Source: Prado023 sp963753075
GTDB lineage: Bacteria; Actinomycetota; Actinomycetes; S36-B12; CAIYMF01
Length of the DNA stretch: 64,000 nucleotides
Direction: 5' to 3'
Assembly (NCBI GenBank): GCA_963753075.1
Contig: CAVWAR010000017.1
Location: 930,001 to 994,000 of the forward strand
Positions within the stretch are counted from its first letter, which is position 1; the number at the start of each line of letters is the position of its first letter. A model generated the notes under the pieces. That model saw only the letters and a list, made by a program, of their open reading frames with translations. It did not search any database and was not told where the DNA came from. Below are positions 7,091-16,453 of this stretch, piece by piece. Both the position numbers and the translations under genes were made by a program.

Positions 7091-9109
7091 TCAATCCGGC
7101 AGGGTCCCGGGCAACAGCGCCACGACATCGGGGGCCACAAGCCACAGCGATCCATCCAGTCCGATGCGCAGCTGTCCGGTCACTCCCACCGGAGCGCTGG
7201 TGACGGAGCCCGACCGGTCCACGCATACCAACGCCTCGTCGGATACATCGATGCCGCACACGCCCCCGTCGGGAGCCGGCGTGACGGAGCCGCCGGTTGG
7301 CCCATCGGGGAACTGCGTCCACGTCCCGTCGGAGTACCGGACGAGAGCTGAGGGATCCGTCGAGGAGATCCCCGGCGTCAGTGTCGCCCAGAATGCGCCG
7401 TCCGGGGAGACCGAGACACCGGTGATGCCAGCGCCGGGATAGGGAACCGCCGACCACTGGCCGTCCCATCGCATCAGGGCGGGCTCGGTGCAGTAGTCCA
7501 CCCGGCCCTGCTCGCAGATCGTTGCCCAGAGACTCCCGTCGGCCCCAGCAGCTAGCGACGTCAACGACCACACCGGGCCGGGCAGACTCACCGATGTCCG
7601 GCTGCCGTCCGGTGCGATCAGGTGCAGCCCGTGCTCCTCGGGATACTCGGCGTACCAAGCCGACCAGTCCGACCACACCACATCCATCAGCCAGACCGAA
7701 CCGTCCGGCCCTGCGAGCAGCCAGCCGGCCGGGACATCGCTCACCACAACCTGGCGCTCGCCGCGCAGGGATCGGACGAGGCCCTCCTCGGCGATGCCCC
7801 AGAGTGCGCCGTCGGTGGCCAGCGCCACCCTGGCCCCGCCCTGCACCCGAGGCGACCAGACGCCCGCCCACCCCAGAGCCTGCCAGAAGGCGCGCCATCG
7901 CTCGCTGTTGGCGTCAGTGCGGGGCTCCTGCGCGATGCTTCGACCAGACGAAACGTCCAACACGTCCGGGGCCGGCGTCGCGGGCAGGGATTCCCCCGTG
8001 GTCCACAGCGGGCTCATCGCGTCACCGTCGAGCCGGTAGAGCCCGGAGGATCCCGTGACCAGGACATCACCGGCCACGATGCGCAGCCCCACGGATGAGG
8101 GTGGATCTGGAGAGGGCGCGACGGTGAGCCAGCCCCCGCGCGGCTGGCGGGCGGCCAGCCCCTCTGGCCCGAGCAGCCACGGAACCCCGTCGGGGGCGAT
8201 CGCCAGGGCCAACGATCGCAGGTCTTGCACTCCGCTGATCGACCACGGCAGCGGGATCGAGCGCCACACGGATCCGTCGAACCGGCGCACGTCTAGACCG
8301 GCGCGGACCACCACACCTCCGGTCGGGTCCGCGAGCAACTGGTCCGCGTAGCCGGGTGCGTGCGAGGCGTCCGGGGTCCGCCACTGTGATCCATCAAAGC
8401 GGACGACCGCGCGACTCAGGAAGTCCTCCGTTCCCAGCTGGACCACAGACCACACGGACCCCCCGCTGTCGACCTCGAGCCGGCCAGCCATCGAGATCTG
8501 CCCCTGGCCAACCATGCTCCACGCTCCACGTGCGCAGCGGGCGACACCCGCCGGCGTGCTCACCCAGACCTCAGAGCCCACCTCGACCATGTCGTTGATC
8601 GTCCTGGCCTCCCCGCCTCGATACTCAGCGGGCACCGGCACCTCGCGCACGAAACGGTCACCGTCGAAGAGCGTCAGCCGGTCCGCTGACACGAGCCACA
8701 CGCCAGCAGACCGTGAACCCCGCACTGCTCGCACGCCCGCGAACGCGGCGTCGTCGCCGGCATCCCAGACCTGCGTCGACCCGGTCACCGGGTCCACCCG
8801 GATGACCCGCCACGGGCTGTGCAACCAGACCGTCCCGGCGCCGTCCACAGCCATCCCGTCGATCTCGGAACTTGCCATGACCTCGATCCCGGTCGGTGCG
8901 AGGTCGCGCGCCGAGGAACCCGGCCACCACGCCGAGGGCGGCGCACGGTCGAGCACACTCGACGGGCCGGGCCACATCCGTGCACTCGCCCGTGGGTCGG
9001 GCTGCCCGTTGGCGCTCTGGCCACTGGGATGCTGCGGGTCCGGGCCGCAACCACCTGCCAGGAGCAGGACGCTGAGCCCCACTGCCAGCCCGAGCCTGCG
9101 GTGCCGCAT
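7091..9109 (-). CDS. Beta-propeller-like lipoprotein, copy 1
   Basis: A 672-aa lipoprotein. The N-terminus MRHRRLGLAVGLSVLLLAGGC is a type II signal peptide with lipobox LAGGC, so it should be anchored on the outer face of the membrane. The mature part is built of recurring DGSxW / GGVWxx blades (for example GAGTVWLHSP, GVWLVSADRL, DGSLWATICEQ, DGSLWLVAPD), as in two-component-regulator-type or PQQ-like propellers. A GGAGGTGAGGG ribosome site precedes the ATG. The next gene upstream is a paralogue of the same length. No enzymatic motif was recognised; the role is unknown. Confidence 0.8.
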   Translation of the reverse strand: MRHRRLGLAVGLSVLLLAGGCGPDPQHPSGQSANGQPDPRASARMWPGPSSVLDRAPPSAWWPGSSARDLAPTGIEVMASSEIDGMAVDGAGTVWLHSPWRVIRVDPVTGSTQVWDAGDDAAFAGVRAVRGSRSAGVWLVSADRLTLFDGDRFVREVPVPAEYRGGEARTINDMVEVGSEVWVSTPAGVARCARGAWSMVGQGQISMAGRLEVDSGGSVWSVVQLGTEDFLSRAVVRFDGSQWRTPDASHAPGYADQLLADPTGGVVVRAGLDVRRFDGSVWRSIPLPWSISGVQDLRSLALAIAPDGVPWLLGPEGLAARQPRGGWLTVAPSPDPPSSVGLRIVAGDVLVTGSSGLYRLDGDAMSPLWTTGESLPATPAPDVLDVSSGRSIAQEPRTDANSERWRAFWQALGWAGVWSPRVQGGARVALATDGALWGIAEEGLVRSLRGERQVVVSDVPAGWLLAGPDGSVWLMDVVWSDWSAWYAEYPEEHGLHLIAPDGSRTSVSLPGPVWSLTSLAAGADGSLWATICEQGRVDYCTEPALMRWDGQWSAVPYPGAGITGVSVSPDGAFWATLTPGISSTDPSALVRYSDGTWTQFPDGPTGGSVTPAPDGGVCGIDVSDEALVCVDRSGSVTSAPVGVTGQLRIGLDGSLWLVAPDVVALLPGTLPD

Positions 9110-9208
9110 CCCTCACCTCCCAGCGTTGCGGCAGTCCTCGCCGATGCCGTCAGCACACCATGCGGCGTACGCCCACCGATAGGGCATCAAGTCCCTCGCT
9201 CCACTTCA

Positions 9209-11227
9209 TCACTCCAGGACCTGGTTGGGGAGGCGGGCCACGACCCCGGAGCGGTCCGGATCGGTCAACCAGATGGACCCGTCCAGACCGATGCTGAGCT
9301 CTGCTGGCACACCAACGGGGTTGCTCGTGACCCGCCCCGAGGCGTCGACGCAGAGCAATGCCAGGCCCTGGGACTCGATGCCGCAGATGGAGCCACCTGG
9401 GGTTGGAGCGGCCGAGATGAGGTCCGGCACCTGCGGGTACTCGGTCCACGTACCGTCGGCGTAGTGGGCGAGCACGGGAAGCTCCCGAAGGGTGTCAGGG
9501 GTCAACCAGGCCCAGAACCCGCCGCGCGGATCGCCAGCGATTCCGGCGATGCTCCGGCCTGGATACGGGACCGGCGACCACGTCCCGTCCCACAGCATCA
9601 GGGTCGGGGCCGTCGGGCCATGATCCTCGACTCCTCCTCGGCAGGTCGTGGTCCAGACATGCCCGTCCGCCCCGGCCAGGATCGACGTGACGGGCCGGTC
9701 GCCGACAGGGAGCCGCAGAGTGGTCTGCGGACCCTCGGGCTGGACCAGGGCCAACCGGCGGAAGTCCTGGTGTGGACCAGAGGCACCCCCCTCGGACCGA
9801 CAGCTACCGTCGGGCGCCGGTTGCGGCACCCAGACAGCGCCGTCCGGTCCAGCGAGGAGCGATCCCGCCGGCGGGCTGGCGTCGACCGCCTCCCACTGTC
9901 CGCCGGAGAAGCGGACCAGCCCCTCCACCGTTGACGCCCATACCCCGCCGTCGGTGCCAACCGCGAGGCCGACGGGGTTGCCCCCCGGCGCCATCCCCTG
10001 CCAACGGCCATCACTGAATCGCAGGATCGCATCCGGCTCACTGCTGCGGGCGCCGATCGCCCACGCCTCGTCGAACGACAGGGCCACCAGCCGGACCGGC
10101 GGCTCTCCAAGCCGTGGGTCCCGATCGAGCCACACGCGGCTCAGGCGGTCCCCCACGACGCGAAGCAGGCCGGTGGAGTCGGCAACAAGCACATCAACGT
10201 CCGTGAAGTCCATCTGGACCAGATCGCGAGACCCGTGGTCGACGACCCTTCGCCACCGGCCCGACACCTGCTTCGCCAGGAAGTCCGCGCCCCGCAACCA
10301 CACGACTCCAGTGGGTGAGATGGCCGGTGCAACGGGCAATGCGAGCTGACCCGACCCCACGTCGACGTCGGGAAGCCTGCGCCAGGCCAGACCGTCGAAT
10401 CGGTGCAGTTCCACTCCGAGTTTCCGCAGGACCCCGCCAGTGGGGTCCGCCACGACTGTGCCCCTGGAGCGAGGTGCCGACGGCTGCGGCGTGCTCCACC
10501 GAGCACCGTCGAAACGGGCCACGGTCGTATGGACCGACAGACCCCTGCGGGCCAAGCCCACCGCCCAGACATGACCGGCAGGTTCGGCTGCCAGCGTGCG
10601 CACCTGCGTCAGTTGCCCGGCCCCCACCATGGCCCAGGCCCCACCCGCACAACGTGCCACGCCGGCGGCGCTGCTGACCCACACCTCGGAGCCGACCTCA
10701 ACCATGTCCGTGATGCCGACCCCGTCGCCGCCGCGAAACTCCGGGGGTACCGGGATGTCGCGAACGAACCGGCGACCGTCGAACAGCCGCAGGTGATCCC
10801 CGGAAACGAGCCACACCCCCGACTGCCGGGAGGCCCGAAGCTCAGTTGCGGTCCCGAAGGCCGCGTCGTCGCCCAGGTCCCACGACCGCGCCGACCCCGT
10901 CGATGGGTCCACGCGGGTGACCTTCCCGATGCTGTGCAGCCACGCAGCGCCGGCACCGTCCACCACCATTGCATCCACAGCGGAGTTCGCCACAACCTCG
11001 ATCCCCGTGGGGGTCAGCTGGGTGCTCAAGGAGACCGGCCACCACGTCCCCGCGGGGTCAGCATGAAGGGCAACCGTCGGCTCATGAGGCCAAGGCGCGA
11101 CCACCGTCTGCGGGTCGGGGTCGGCAGGCGCCGCCGAGCTATCGAGGACACCTGGCCCCGCCCCGCACGCCACCGCGAGCAGGATCGCGCACAACCCCAC
11201 CGCAGCCCGTGCCAGTCGGCGTCGCAT
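9209..11227 (-). CDS. Beta-propeller-like lipoprotein, copy 2
   Basis: Paralogue of the downstream gene and also 672 aa from the chosen ATG (MRRRLARAAVGLCAILLAVAC, lipobox LAVAC). The blades align along the whole length: APTGIEVMASSEIDGMAVDG in copy 1 matches LTPTGIEVVANSAVDAMVVDG here, and both end with an IGLDGS(L/I)WL blade. GGAGGTGGCGA lies just before this ATG; the frame stays open 10 codons further but without a ribosome site. A 99-bp gap separates it from copy 1, so the two probably share a transcript. The sequences have diverged well beyond recent duplication. Confidence 0.8.
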   Translation of the reverse strand: MRRRLARAAVGLCAILLAVACGAGPGVLDSSAAPADPDPQTVVAPWPHEPTVALHADPAGTWWPVSLSTQLTPTGIEVVANSAVDAMVVDGAGAAWLHSIGKVTRVDPSTGSARSWDLGDDAAFGTATELRASRQSGVWLVSGDHLRLFDGRRFVRDIPVPPEFRGGDGVGITDMVEVGSEVWVSSAAGVARCAGGAWAMVGAGQLTQVRTLAAEPAGHVWAVGLARRGLSVHTTVARFDGARWSTPQPSAPRSRGTVVADPTGGVLRKLGVELHRFDGLAWRRLPDVDVGSGQLALPVAPAISPTGVVWLRGADFLAKQVSGRWRRVVDHGSRDLVQMDFTDVDVLVADSTGLLRVVGDRLSRVWLDRDPRLGEPPVRLVALSFDEAWAIGARSSEPDAILRFSDGRWQGMAPGGNPVGLAVGTDGGVWASTVEGLVRFSGGQWEAVDASPPAGSLLAGPDGAVWVPQPAPDGSCRSEGGASGPHQDFRRLALVQPEGPQTTLRLPVGDRPVTSILAGADGHVWTTTCRGGVEDHGPTAPTLMLWDGTWSPVPYPGRSIAGIAGDPRGGFWAWLTPDTLRELPVLAHYADGTWTEYPQVPDLISAAPTPGGSICGIESQGLALLCVDASGRVTSNPVGVPAELSIGLDGSIWLTDPDRSGVVARLPNQVLE

Positions 11228-11368
11228 TCGCCACCTCCGAGAAGGCGCCAGCACCACTATCTCCGCACTTCAAGCAGACCACGCCGGCTGGCCGCGCGGT
11301 AGAGGCGCTGGTCCCGGAACGGCACGTCGCGGCGGGCAGCAACCCACGCATCGGGGCAACCGCCCGGT

Positions 11369-12298
11369 TCAGCCGCCGATCACCGGATGTGTGTCGAACC
11401 TGGCCTCGAGATCACTGCAGATCGCGTCCATCGTCGCAAGGACCGTCCCGTCGAAGTCCGTGGCCACGATCACGTCCACACCGTGCCGCTGGCACTGCTC
11501 CACGATGTACTCATCGAGCTCGCGGATCGCATCCATGCGCTGGAGGTACTCGGTCGGCTTCCGGTCGCCTTCGAGGAACCGCTTGATGAACCGTCCCTTG
11601 TGCTCCTGGGCGGTGCCCACGGTCAGGACGTAGGTGAACAGCGGGAAGTCCGGATCGATCGGCTGGAGCCCGGGCACGACGTGAACCCCGTTGATCATCA
11701 CCTGCTGGCCCTCCTTGACCGACCTGCGGGCGAGGGCCACCGTGCCGTGCTGGACGATCCGGGCCTGTTCCTCGAAGGCGAACAGCAGCCGGTTGCCCGA
11801 CAGGTTGCTGCGCATCATCTTGGCCGCGGAGAACGAGCTCTGGGACAGCGCCGGGAGCAGCTCAGGGTTCAGCACGCTGCGGATCACCGCCCGGACCTGG
11901 TCGGTGCTGATCACCACGGAGATGCCCAACCTGTCGGCGACCTCCTGGCTCACGGTGGACTTGCCCACCCCAGAGGATCCGCCGATCGCCACGACGAACG
12001 GCTGGCCGCTGGTGCGTACCCACCGGCGGACGCGGACCCGGCGCTCCACGTCGATCAGGTCGTCGGCGAGCAGCACCTCGGACATGCGCGCGAACACCAC
12101 ATTGCGGCGCACCGTGGGGGCGCTCTCGGCGGGCTGCGCCGGTGCGTGCGTTGCCTCGATCGACAACACGACCTCCGCGGCGATGCGGTCGGCCGGATCC
12201 GACTCGAGCCCGGCCTTCATCAGCCAGCGCGCGATCATCCCCGCGGACAGCGGCACGCGTCGGTCGTCGAGGTCCTCCATGAAGATAGTGGGTGGCAC
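11369..12298 (-). CDS. 2-phosphoglycerate kinase-like P-loop protein
   Basis: A 309-aa protein with a Walker A loop GGSSGVGKST at residues 106-115, followed by ISTDQVRAVIRS and an aspartate-rich kinase core resembling archaeal 2-phosphoglycerate kinase and related P-loop kinases. Residues 10-60 (VPLSAGMIARWLMKAGL) look like the ATP-cone-like N-domain of that family. The substrate in bacteria is not established. The GTG start sits six bases after a TAGGTT box (plus strand 12305-12310), which supports a leaderless start; an ATG six codons in is the alternative. Confidence 0.75.
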   Translation of the reverse strand: MPPTIFMEDLDDRRVPLSAGMIARWLMKAGLESDPADRIAAEVVLSIEATHAPAQPAESAPTVRRNVVFARMSEVLLADDLIDVERRVRVRRWVRTSGQPFVVAIGGSSGVGKSTVSQEVADRLGISVVISTDQVRAVIRSVLNPELLPALSQSSFSAAKMMRSNLSGNRLLFAFEEQARIVQHGTVALARRSVKEGQQVMINGVHVVPGLQPIDPDFPLFTYVLTVGTAQEHKGRFIKRFLEGDRKPTEYLQRMDAIRELDEYIVEQCQRHGVDVIVATDFDGTVLATMDAICSDLEARFDTHPVIGG

Positions 12299-12331
12299 GG
12301 GGCCAACCTACGCCGTGGGAGGGGCCGGCGG

Positions 12332-13858
12332 TCAGACCAGTGTGGCGTCAATCCGGGCTAGCGTCCGGTCTCGTCCCAGCAGCTCGATCGATTCGAACAG
12401 GGGTGGCGAGACCCGGCGGCCTGTGATCGCCACGCGAAGCGCGCCGAAGGCGACCTTCGGCTTGAGCCCGAGCCCCTCGATCAGGGCTGAGCGCAGGGCA
12501 GCCTCGATCTCCGGACCCGTCCACGCATCCAGACCGGCCAGGGCGGACCGGCCCGCCTGCAGGACCGGCGCCGCGTCGGGTCCGAGCATCTTGGCGGCAT
12601 CGTCCGGGTCCACGCTGAAGGTGTCCTCGGCGGCGAACAGGAACCCGAGCATGCCCACGGCCTGGCCGAGCGTCTCCATCCGCTCCTGGACCAGCGGGCA
12701 TGCGGCCCGCACCGTCTCGGCAGCCGCCTCGGACACGGGATCGGTCAGGACCCCGCGCTCGACCAGCATCTCCTGGACACGCCGGGCGAACTCCTCGGCA
12801 GGCAGAGCGCGGATCCAGTCGCCGTTGATCGCCGTGCACTTCCTCAGATCGAACCGCGCCGGGTTGGCGCTGACCCGGTCGAGGCTGAACGCGGCGGCCA
12901 TCTGCTCCTTGCTGAAGGACTCGCGATCCTCCCCCATCGACCAGCCGAGCAGGCCGAGGTAGTTCAGCAGCCCCTCGGGCAGGTACCCCTCGTCGCGGTA
13001 GTGGTTGAGGCTGGACTGCGGGTCACGCTTCGACAGCTTCTTGTTGCCCTCACCCATGACGTAGGGCAGGTGCCCGAACCTCGGTGTGGTGCCGTCGGAG
13101 ACCCCGATCTGGGCAAGGGCGTCGTACAGCGCGATCTGCCGGGGGGTGCTCGACAGCAGATCCTCCCCGCGCAGCACGTGCGTGATGCGCATGAGGGCGT
13201 CGTCGACCGGGTTGACCAGCGTGTACAAGGGCTCGCCGTTGCCGCGCACGAGGACGAAGTCAGGCACGTGCTCAGGTGCGAACGTCACCGGACCACGCAC
13301 CAGGTCATCCCACGTCAGCGGCTCCCCGGGCATCCGGAAGCGCAGCGCCGGCCTGCGTCCTTCTGCCCGGTGAGCGGTCACCTGCTCCAGGGACAGGTCC
13401 CGGCAGTGACCGTCGTACCCGGGCGTACGGCCCTCCTTGCGCGCCTCCTCACGACGGACCTCGAGCTCCTCGGGAGTGCAGAAGCACTCATAGGCACGAC
13501 CTGCTGCAAGGAGGTCGCGGGCGGCGTCGGTGTAGATCTCCAGGCGATCCGACTGCCGGTAGGGACCATACTTCCCGCCTGCTCCGGGGCCCTCGTCCCA
13601 GTCGAGGTCCAGCCAGCGCAGCGCGGACAGGAGCTGCTCGTAGGACTCCTGGGAGTCCCGCGCGGAGTCCGTGTCCTCGATGCGGAAGACGAAGGTGCCG
13701 CCCGTGTGCCGGGCGTATGCCCAGTTGAACAGCGCTGTGCGGACCATGCCGACATGCGGGTTCCCGGTGGGTGACGGGCAGAACCGGACGCGGACGTCCG
13801 GGTTGCTGTTGCGGGCGGGCAGGTCGACGGGGGCGAGGACATCGATGGGCTCAGACAT
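12332..13858 (-). CDS. gltX: Glutamyl-tRNA synthetase
   Basis: Charges tRNA-Glu, and possibly tRNA-Gln where the amidotransferase route is used. The 508-aa protein has the class I signature CPSPTGNPHVG (HIGH motif at 35-38), KLSKRD (KMSKS equivalent, residues 274-279), the RIEDTD block and the C-terminal anticodon-binding region. Both cognate-type tRNA genes lie 5 kb downstream. A TAGGAT box lies nine bases before the ATG, so the leader would be only a few bases long. Confidence 0.97.
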   Translation of the reverse strand: MSEPIDVLAPVDLPARNSNPDVRVRFCPSPTGNPHVGMVRTALFNWAYARHTGGTFVFRIEDTDSARDSQESYEQLLSALRWLDLDWDEGPGAGGKYGPYRQSDRLEIYTDAARDLLAAGRAYECFCTPEELEVRREEARKEGRTPGYDGHCRDLSLEQVTAHRAEGRRPALRFRMPGEPLTWDDLVRGPVTFAPEHVPDFVLVRGNGEPLYTLVNPVDDALMRITHVLRGEDLLSSTPRQIALYDALAQIGVSDGTTPRFGHLPYVMGEGNKKLSKRDPQSSLNHYRDEGYLPEGLLNYLGLLGWSMGEDRESFSKEQMAAAFSLDRVSANPARFDLRKCTAINGDWIRALPAEEFARRVQEMLVERGVLTDPVSEAAAETVRAACPLVQERMETLGQAVGMLGFLFAAEDTFSVDPDDAAKMLGPDAAPVLQAGRSALAGLDAWTGPEIEAALRSALIEGLGLKPKVAFGALRVAITGRRVSPPLFESIELLGRDRTLARIDATLV

Positions 13859-13925
13859 GGTGGGCCGATCCTACCGGCGCCACCGCCCCGCTCAGTGCCT
13901 GGCGTTGCGCCGGCTGGGGGGTCCG

Positions 13926-14690
13926 TCAGCGCACCGGGTTGACCAGGGCGCCCAGTCCGTTGACCGTCACGATCACCTCGTCGCCTGCCGACATCGGCCC
14001 GACGCCGGCGGGGGTGCCGGTGAGGATCACGTCGCCGGGCAGCAGGGTCATGACGGCCGAGACCGCTTCAATCAGGGCCGGTACCTTGTGAACCATCGTG
14101 GCCGTCGAGGCGCGCTGGGTGACCTCACCGTTCACCTCGCACTCGACCACGGCATCGGCGGGGTCGAAGTCGGTGTCGATCCACGGCCCGAGCGGGCAGA
14201 ACGTGTCGAAGCCTTTGGCCCGGGTCCACTGGCCGTCCGAGCGCTGCAGGTCCCGAGCGGTCACGTCGTTGGCGCACGTGTACCCGAGGATGACCGACGC
14301 CGCCTGTGCGGCTGGCACCCGTCGGCACATCCGCCCGATCACGACCGCCAGCTCCGCCTCGAACTCCACCTCGGTCGACTCCGGCGGCAGGAGGATCGGG
14401 TCGTCGGATCCGATCAGGCTGGTCGTCGGCTTCAGGAATATCAGGGGCTGCTCCGGCGGTGGACCGCCCATCTCCGCGGCATGGTCGGCGTAGTTCTTGC
14501 CGATCCCGATCACCTTGGTGGGGATGACCGGGGCGAGCAGCCGGACGGCGTCGAGGTCGTGGACTGTCCCGGTTGTCGTCAGTGGCTCGCCCGCGGCGGC
14601 GAACGGATGGCCGGGCAGTTCGAGGATCTCTGAGCCCTCGACGACGCCATACCGAACCAGGTCGCCGTGGGAGTAGCGCGCGATCCTCAT
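13926..14690 (-). CDS. Fumarylacetoacetate hydrolase family protein
   Basis: A 254-aa protein beginning MRIARYSHGDLVRYG. It has the FAH fold markers IGIGKNYADHA, the metal-binding E-x-E of STEVEFEAELAVVIG, GYTCANDVTARDLQ and LLPGDVILTGTPAGVGP. Relatives hydrolyse or decarboxylate acylpyruvates and oxaloacetate-type acids; the substrate here cannot be told. Its ATG overlaps the cimA stop by four bases (ATGA), so it is translationally coupled to cimA. The same gene lies beside gltX in other actinomycetes. Confidence 0.9.
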   Translation of the reverse strand: MRIARYSHGDLVRYGVVEGSEILELPGHPFAAAGEPLTTTGTVHDLDAVRLLAPVIPTKVIGIGKNYADHAAEMGGPPPEQPLIFLKPTTSLIGSDDPILLPPESTEVEFEAELAVVIGRMCRRVPAAQAASVILGYTCANDVTARDLQRSDGQWTRAKGFDTFCPLGPWIDTDFDPADAVVECEVNGEVTQRASTATMVHKVPALIEAVSAVMTLLPGDVILTGTPAGVGPMSAGDEVIVTVNGLGALVNPVR

Positions 14691-16342
14691 GCCCGCACCG
14701 TTGCGTCGTCGGCGCTCCCGGACGCGCCGCCCTCGGCATCGGCGGGCTCCTCGGGCGGAACAACACCAGCGCGCATCAGGCCGTAGTCGACGGCGTCGAC
14801 GATGGCCAGCCACGAGGCCACGATGACATTCTCGTGCACCCCCACCGTCGACCAGCTGCCCTCGGAGTCGTCGGTCTGGATGAGCACCCGGGTGACGGCG
14901 TCCGTTCCCTTGGCGCCGGGCACGATCCGGACCTTGTAGTCGACCAGCTCCAGGCCGGCGACCTCCGGGTAGATCTGCTCCAGTGCCGTCCGCAGCGCGT
15001 TGTCCAGGGCGTTCACCGGACCGTTGCCCTCGCCGACGCGGACGATGCGCTGGCCACCCGCGTGCACCTTCACGATCGCCTCGGATCCGTGGCCGTCCCC
15101 GTTGACCTGCGGGGACACGACCGCGCGCCAGGACTCGACGTCGAAGTATCGGCGGCGCTCGCCGGGCAGCTCGTCACGCATGACCAGCTCGAAGGATGCG
15201 TCAGCCGCCTCGTAGGTCCAGCCGGTCGACTCGCGGGTCTTCACGGTCTCGACGACGCGTGCCAGCGCCGCTGGGTCCGAGGCGATGTCCACGCCCAGCT
15301 CGCGACCCTTGAGCTCGACGGTGGCCCGGCCGGCCATCTCGGTGACCAGGATCCGGGTGTCGTTGCCGACCAGCCGCGGGTCGATGTGGCTGTAGAGCTC
15401 CTCATTGACCTTCAGCGCCGAGGCATGCAGGCCAGCTTTATGGGCGAACGAGGAGACCCCCACGTAGGCCTGATGGGTGTCCGGCGGCAGGTTGGTGATG
15501 TCGGCCAGCGCGTGGCTGATCCTCTTCGACTCGCGCAGGTTGCCCGCCGGCAGGGCCTGGATCCCCAGCTTCAGCTCGAGGCTGGCGGTCACCGAGAACA
15601 GGTCGGCGTTCCCGGTCCGCTCGCCGTACCCGTTCGCAGTGCACTGCACGTGGGTGGCGCCGGCCTCCACAGCGGCAAGGGTGTTGGCCACCGCGCACGA
15701 CGTGTCGTCCTGGCAATGGATGCCGATGCGCACACCCGAGCGCTCGAGGACATCGGTCACCACGCGGTGGATGCCCATCGGCAGCATTCCGCCGTTCGTA
15801 TCGCAGAGCACACCGACGCTGGCTCCCGCCGCGAAGGCCGTCTTGAGCAGCTCCACCCCGTAGTTGGGGTCGTGGGCGTACCCGTCGAAGAAGTGCTCGC
15901 AGTCCACGAACACCCGCCGGCCGTTGCGCACGAGGAAGTCCACGGTGTCGCGGACCATCGCCAGGTTCTCCTCGTTGGTCGTCCGCAGCGCCTCCTTGAC
16001 GTGGCGCACGTCGGACTTGGCGACCAGGCAGATCACCGGAGCCTGCGAGTCGAGCAGGGCCCGCACCTGTGCGTCGTCCTCGACGCGGACGCCGGGCTTG
16101 CGGGTGGCCCCGAACGCGACGAGCTGGGCATTGGTCAGCTTCAACTCACCGGCGGCAGCCCGTGCGAAGAACTCGGTGTCCTTGGGCATCGCCCCTGGCC
16201 AACCGCCCTCGATGAACTGGACCCCCAACTCGTCGAGCAGTCGCGCCACGGCCAGCTTGTCGCTGACCGAGTACGAGATGCCCTCGCGCTGGGCCCCGTC
16301 GCGCAGGGTCGTGTCGAAGACGTGGAATTCGTCGCGGTCCAT
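14687..16342 (-). CDS. cimA: (R)-citramalate synthase
   Basis: Condenses acetyl-CoA with pyruvate to citramalate, giving 2-oxobutyrate for isoleucine without threonine. The 551-aa protein has the catalytic DTTLRDGAQREG (residues 10-21), HCQDDTSCAVANTLAAVEAG, GYGERTGNADLF and a C-terminal LeuA-type allosteric domain. Length and the DGAQREGIS signature fit the CimA subfamily better than LeuA, and a separate LeuA is present. GGAGGGGCACC precedes the ATG. The gene is preceded by an Ile-rich leader peptide and a terminator hairpin, so transcription attenuation by isoleucine is likely. Confidence 0.92.
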   Translation of the reverse strand: MDRDEFHVFDTTLRDGAQREGISYSVSDKLAVARLLDELGVQFIEGGWPGAMPKDTEFFARAAAGELKLTNAQLVAFGATRKPGVRVEDDAQVRALLDSQAPVICLVAKSDVRHVKEALRTTNEENLAMVRDTVDFLVRNGRRVFVDCEHFFDGYAHDPNYGVELLKTAFAAGASVGVLCDTNGGMLPMGIHRVVTDVLERSGVRIGIHCQDDTSCAVANTLAAVEAGATHVQCTANGYGERTGNADLFSVTASLELKLGIQALPAGNLRESKRISHALADITNLPPDTHQAYVGVSSFAHKAGLHASALKVNEELYSHIDPRLVGNDTRILVTEMAGRATVELKGRELGVDIASDPAALARVVETVKTRESTGWTYEAADASFELVMRDELPGERRRYFDVESWRAVVSPQVNGDGHGSEAIVKVHAGGQRIVRVGEGNGPVNALDNALRTALEQIYPEVAGLELVDYKVRIVPGAKGTDAVTRVLIQTDDSEGSWSTVGVHENVIVASWLAIVDAVDYGLMRAGVVPPEEPADAEGGASGSADDATVRA

Positions 16343-16356
16343 GGTGCCCCTCCAAC

Positions 16357-16388
16357 AGAAAACCCCCTCGCCCGTGGGCGTAGGGGGT
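16357..16388 (-). terminator. Attenuator terminator in the cimA leader
   Basis: On the minus strand ACCCCCTACGCCC-AC-GGGCGAGGGGGT forms a 12-bp stem with one bulged A, followed directly by TTTTC. It ends 15 bases before the cimA ATG, so it would stop transcription before the gene unless an alternative fold forms. Confidence 0.85.
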
Positions 16389-16426
16389 AAGCGCGCTGGT
16401 GTCGTCTGTCAGACGCCAACGCGCTT
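16389..16426 (-). promoter_or_regulatory. Pause or antiterminator hairpin overlapping the cimA leader peptide end
   Basis: On the minus strand AAGCGCGTTGG pairs with CCAGCGCGCTT (11 bp, one G-U), with an inner GTCTGACAGAC fold. The 5' arm lies within the leader peptide codons just after the Ile run, so a ribosome stalled at Ile would occlude it and free the 3' arm for other pairing. Confidence 0.6.
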
Positions 16427-16453
16427 TGCGATAATGATCGCCGATGCGGCCAT
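16409..16453 (-). CDS. Leader peptide of cimA with three consecutive Ile codons
   Basis: The 14-codon frame reads MAASAIIIAKRVGV, with Ile codons ATC-ATT-ATC. AGGA lies seven bases before the ATG. A hairpin overlapping its end and a U-tailed terminator follow, then cimA. This is the classical layout of a transcription attenuator that senses charged tRNA-Ile, matching the product pathway. Attenuation leaders are known for other actinobacterial amino acid operons; I do not know whether a cimA leader has been described. Confidence 0.8.
   Translation of the reverse strand: MAASAIIIAKRVGV

Noticed and set aside
12302..12962. Plus-strand open frames opposite gltX and the 2-PGK-like gene
   Set aside because: Ser/Arg-rich shadow frames, antisense to genes with clear motifs.
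14687..16342. cimA as a second leuA
   Set aside because: The DTTLRDGAQREG signature, the length and the Ile-run leader fit citramalate synthase; a bona fide class II leuA lies at 21716.
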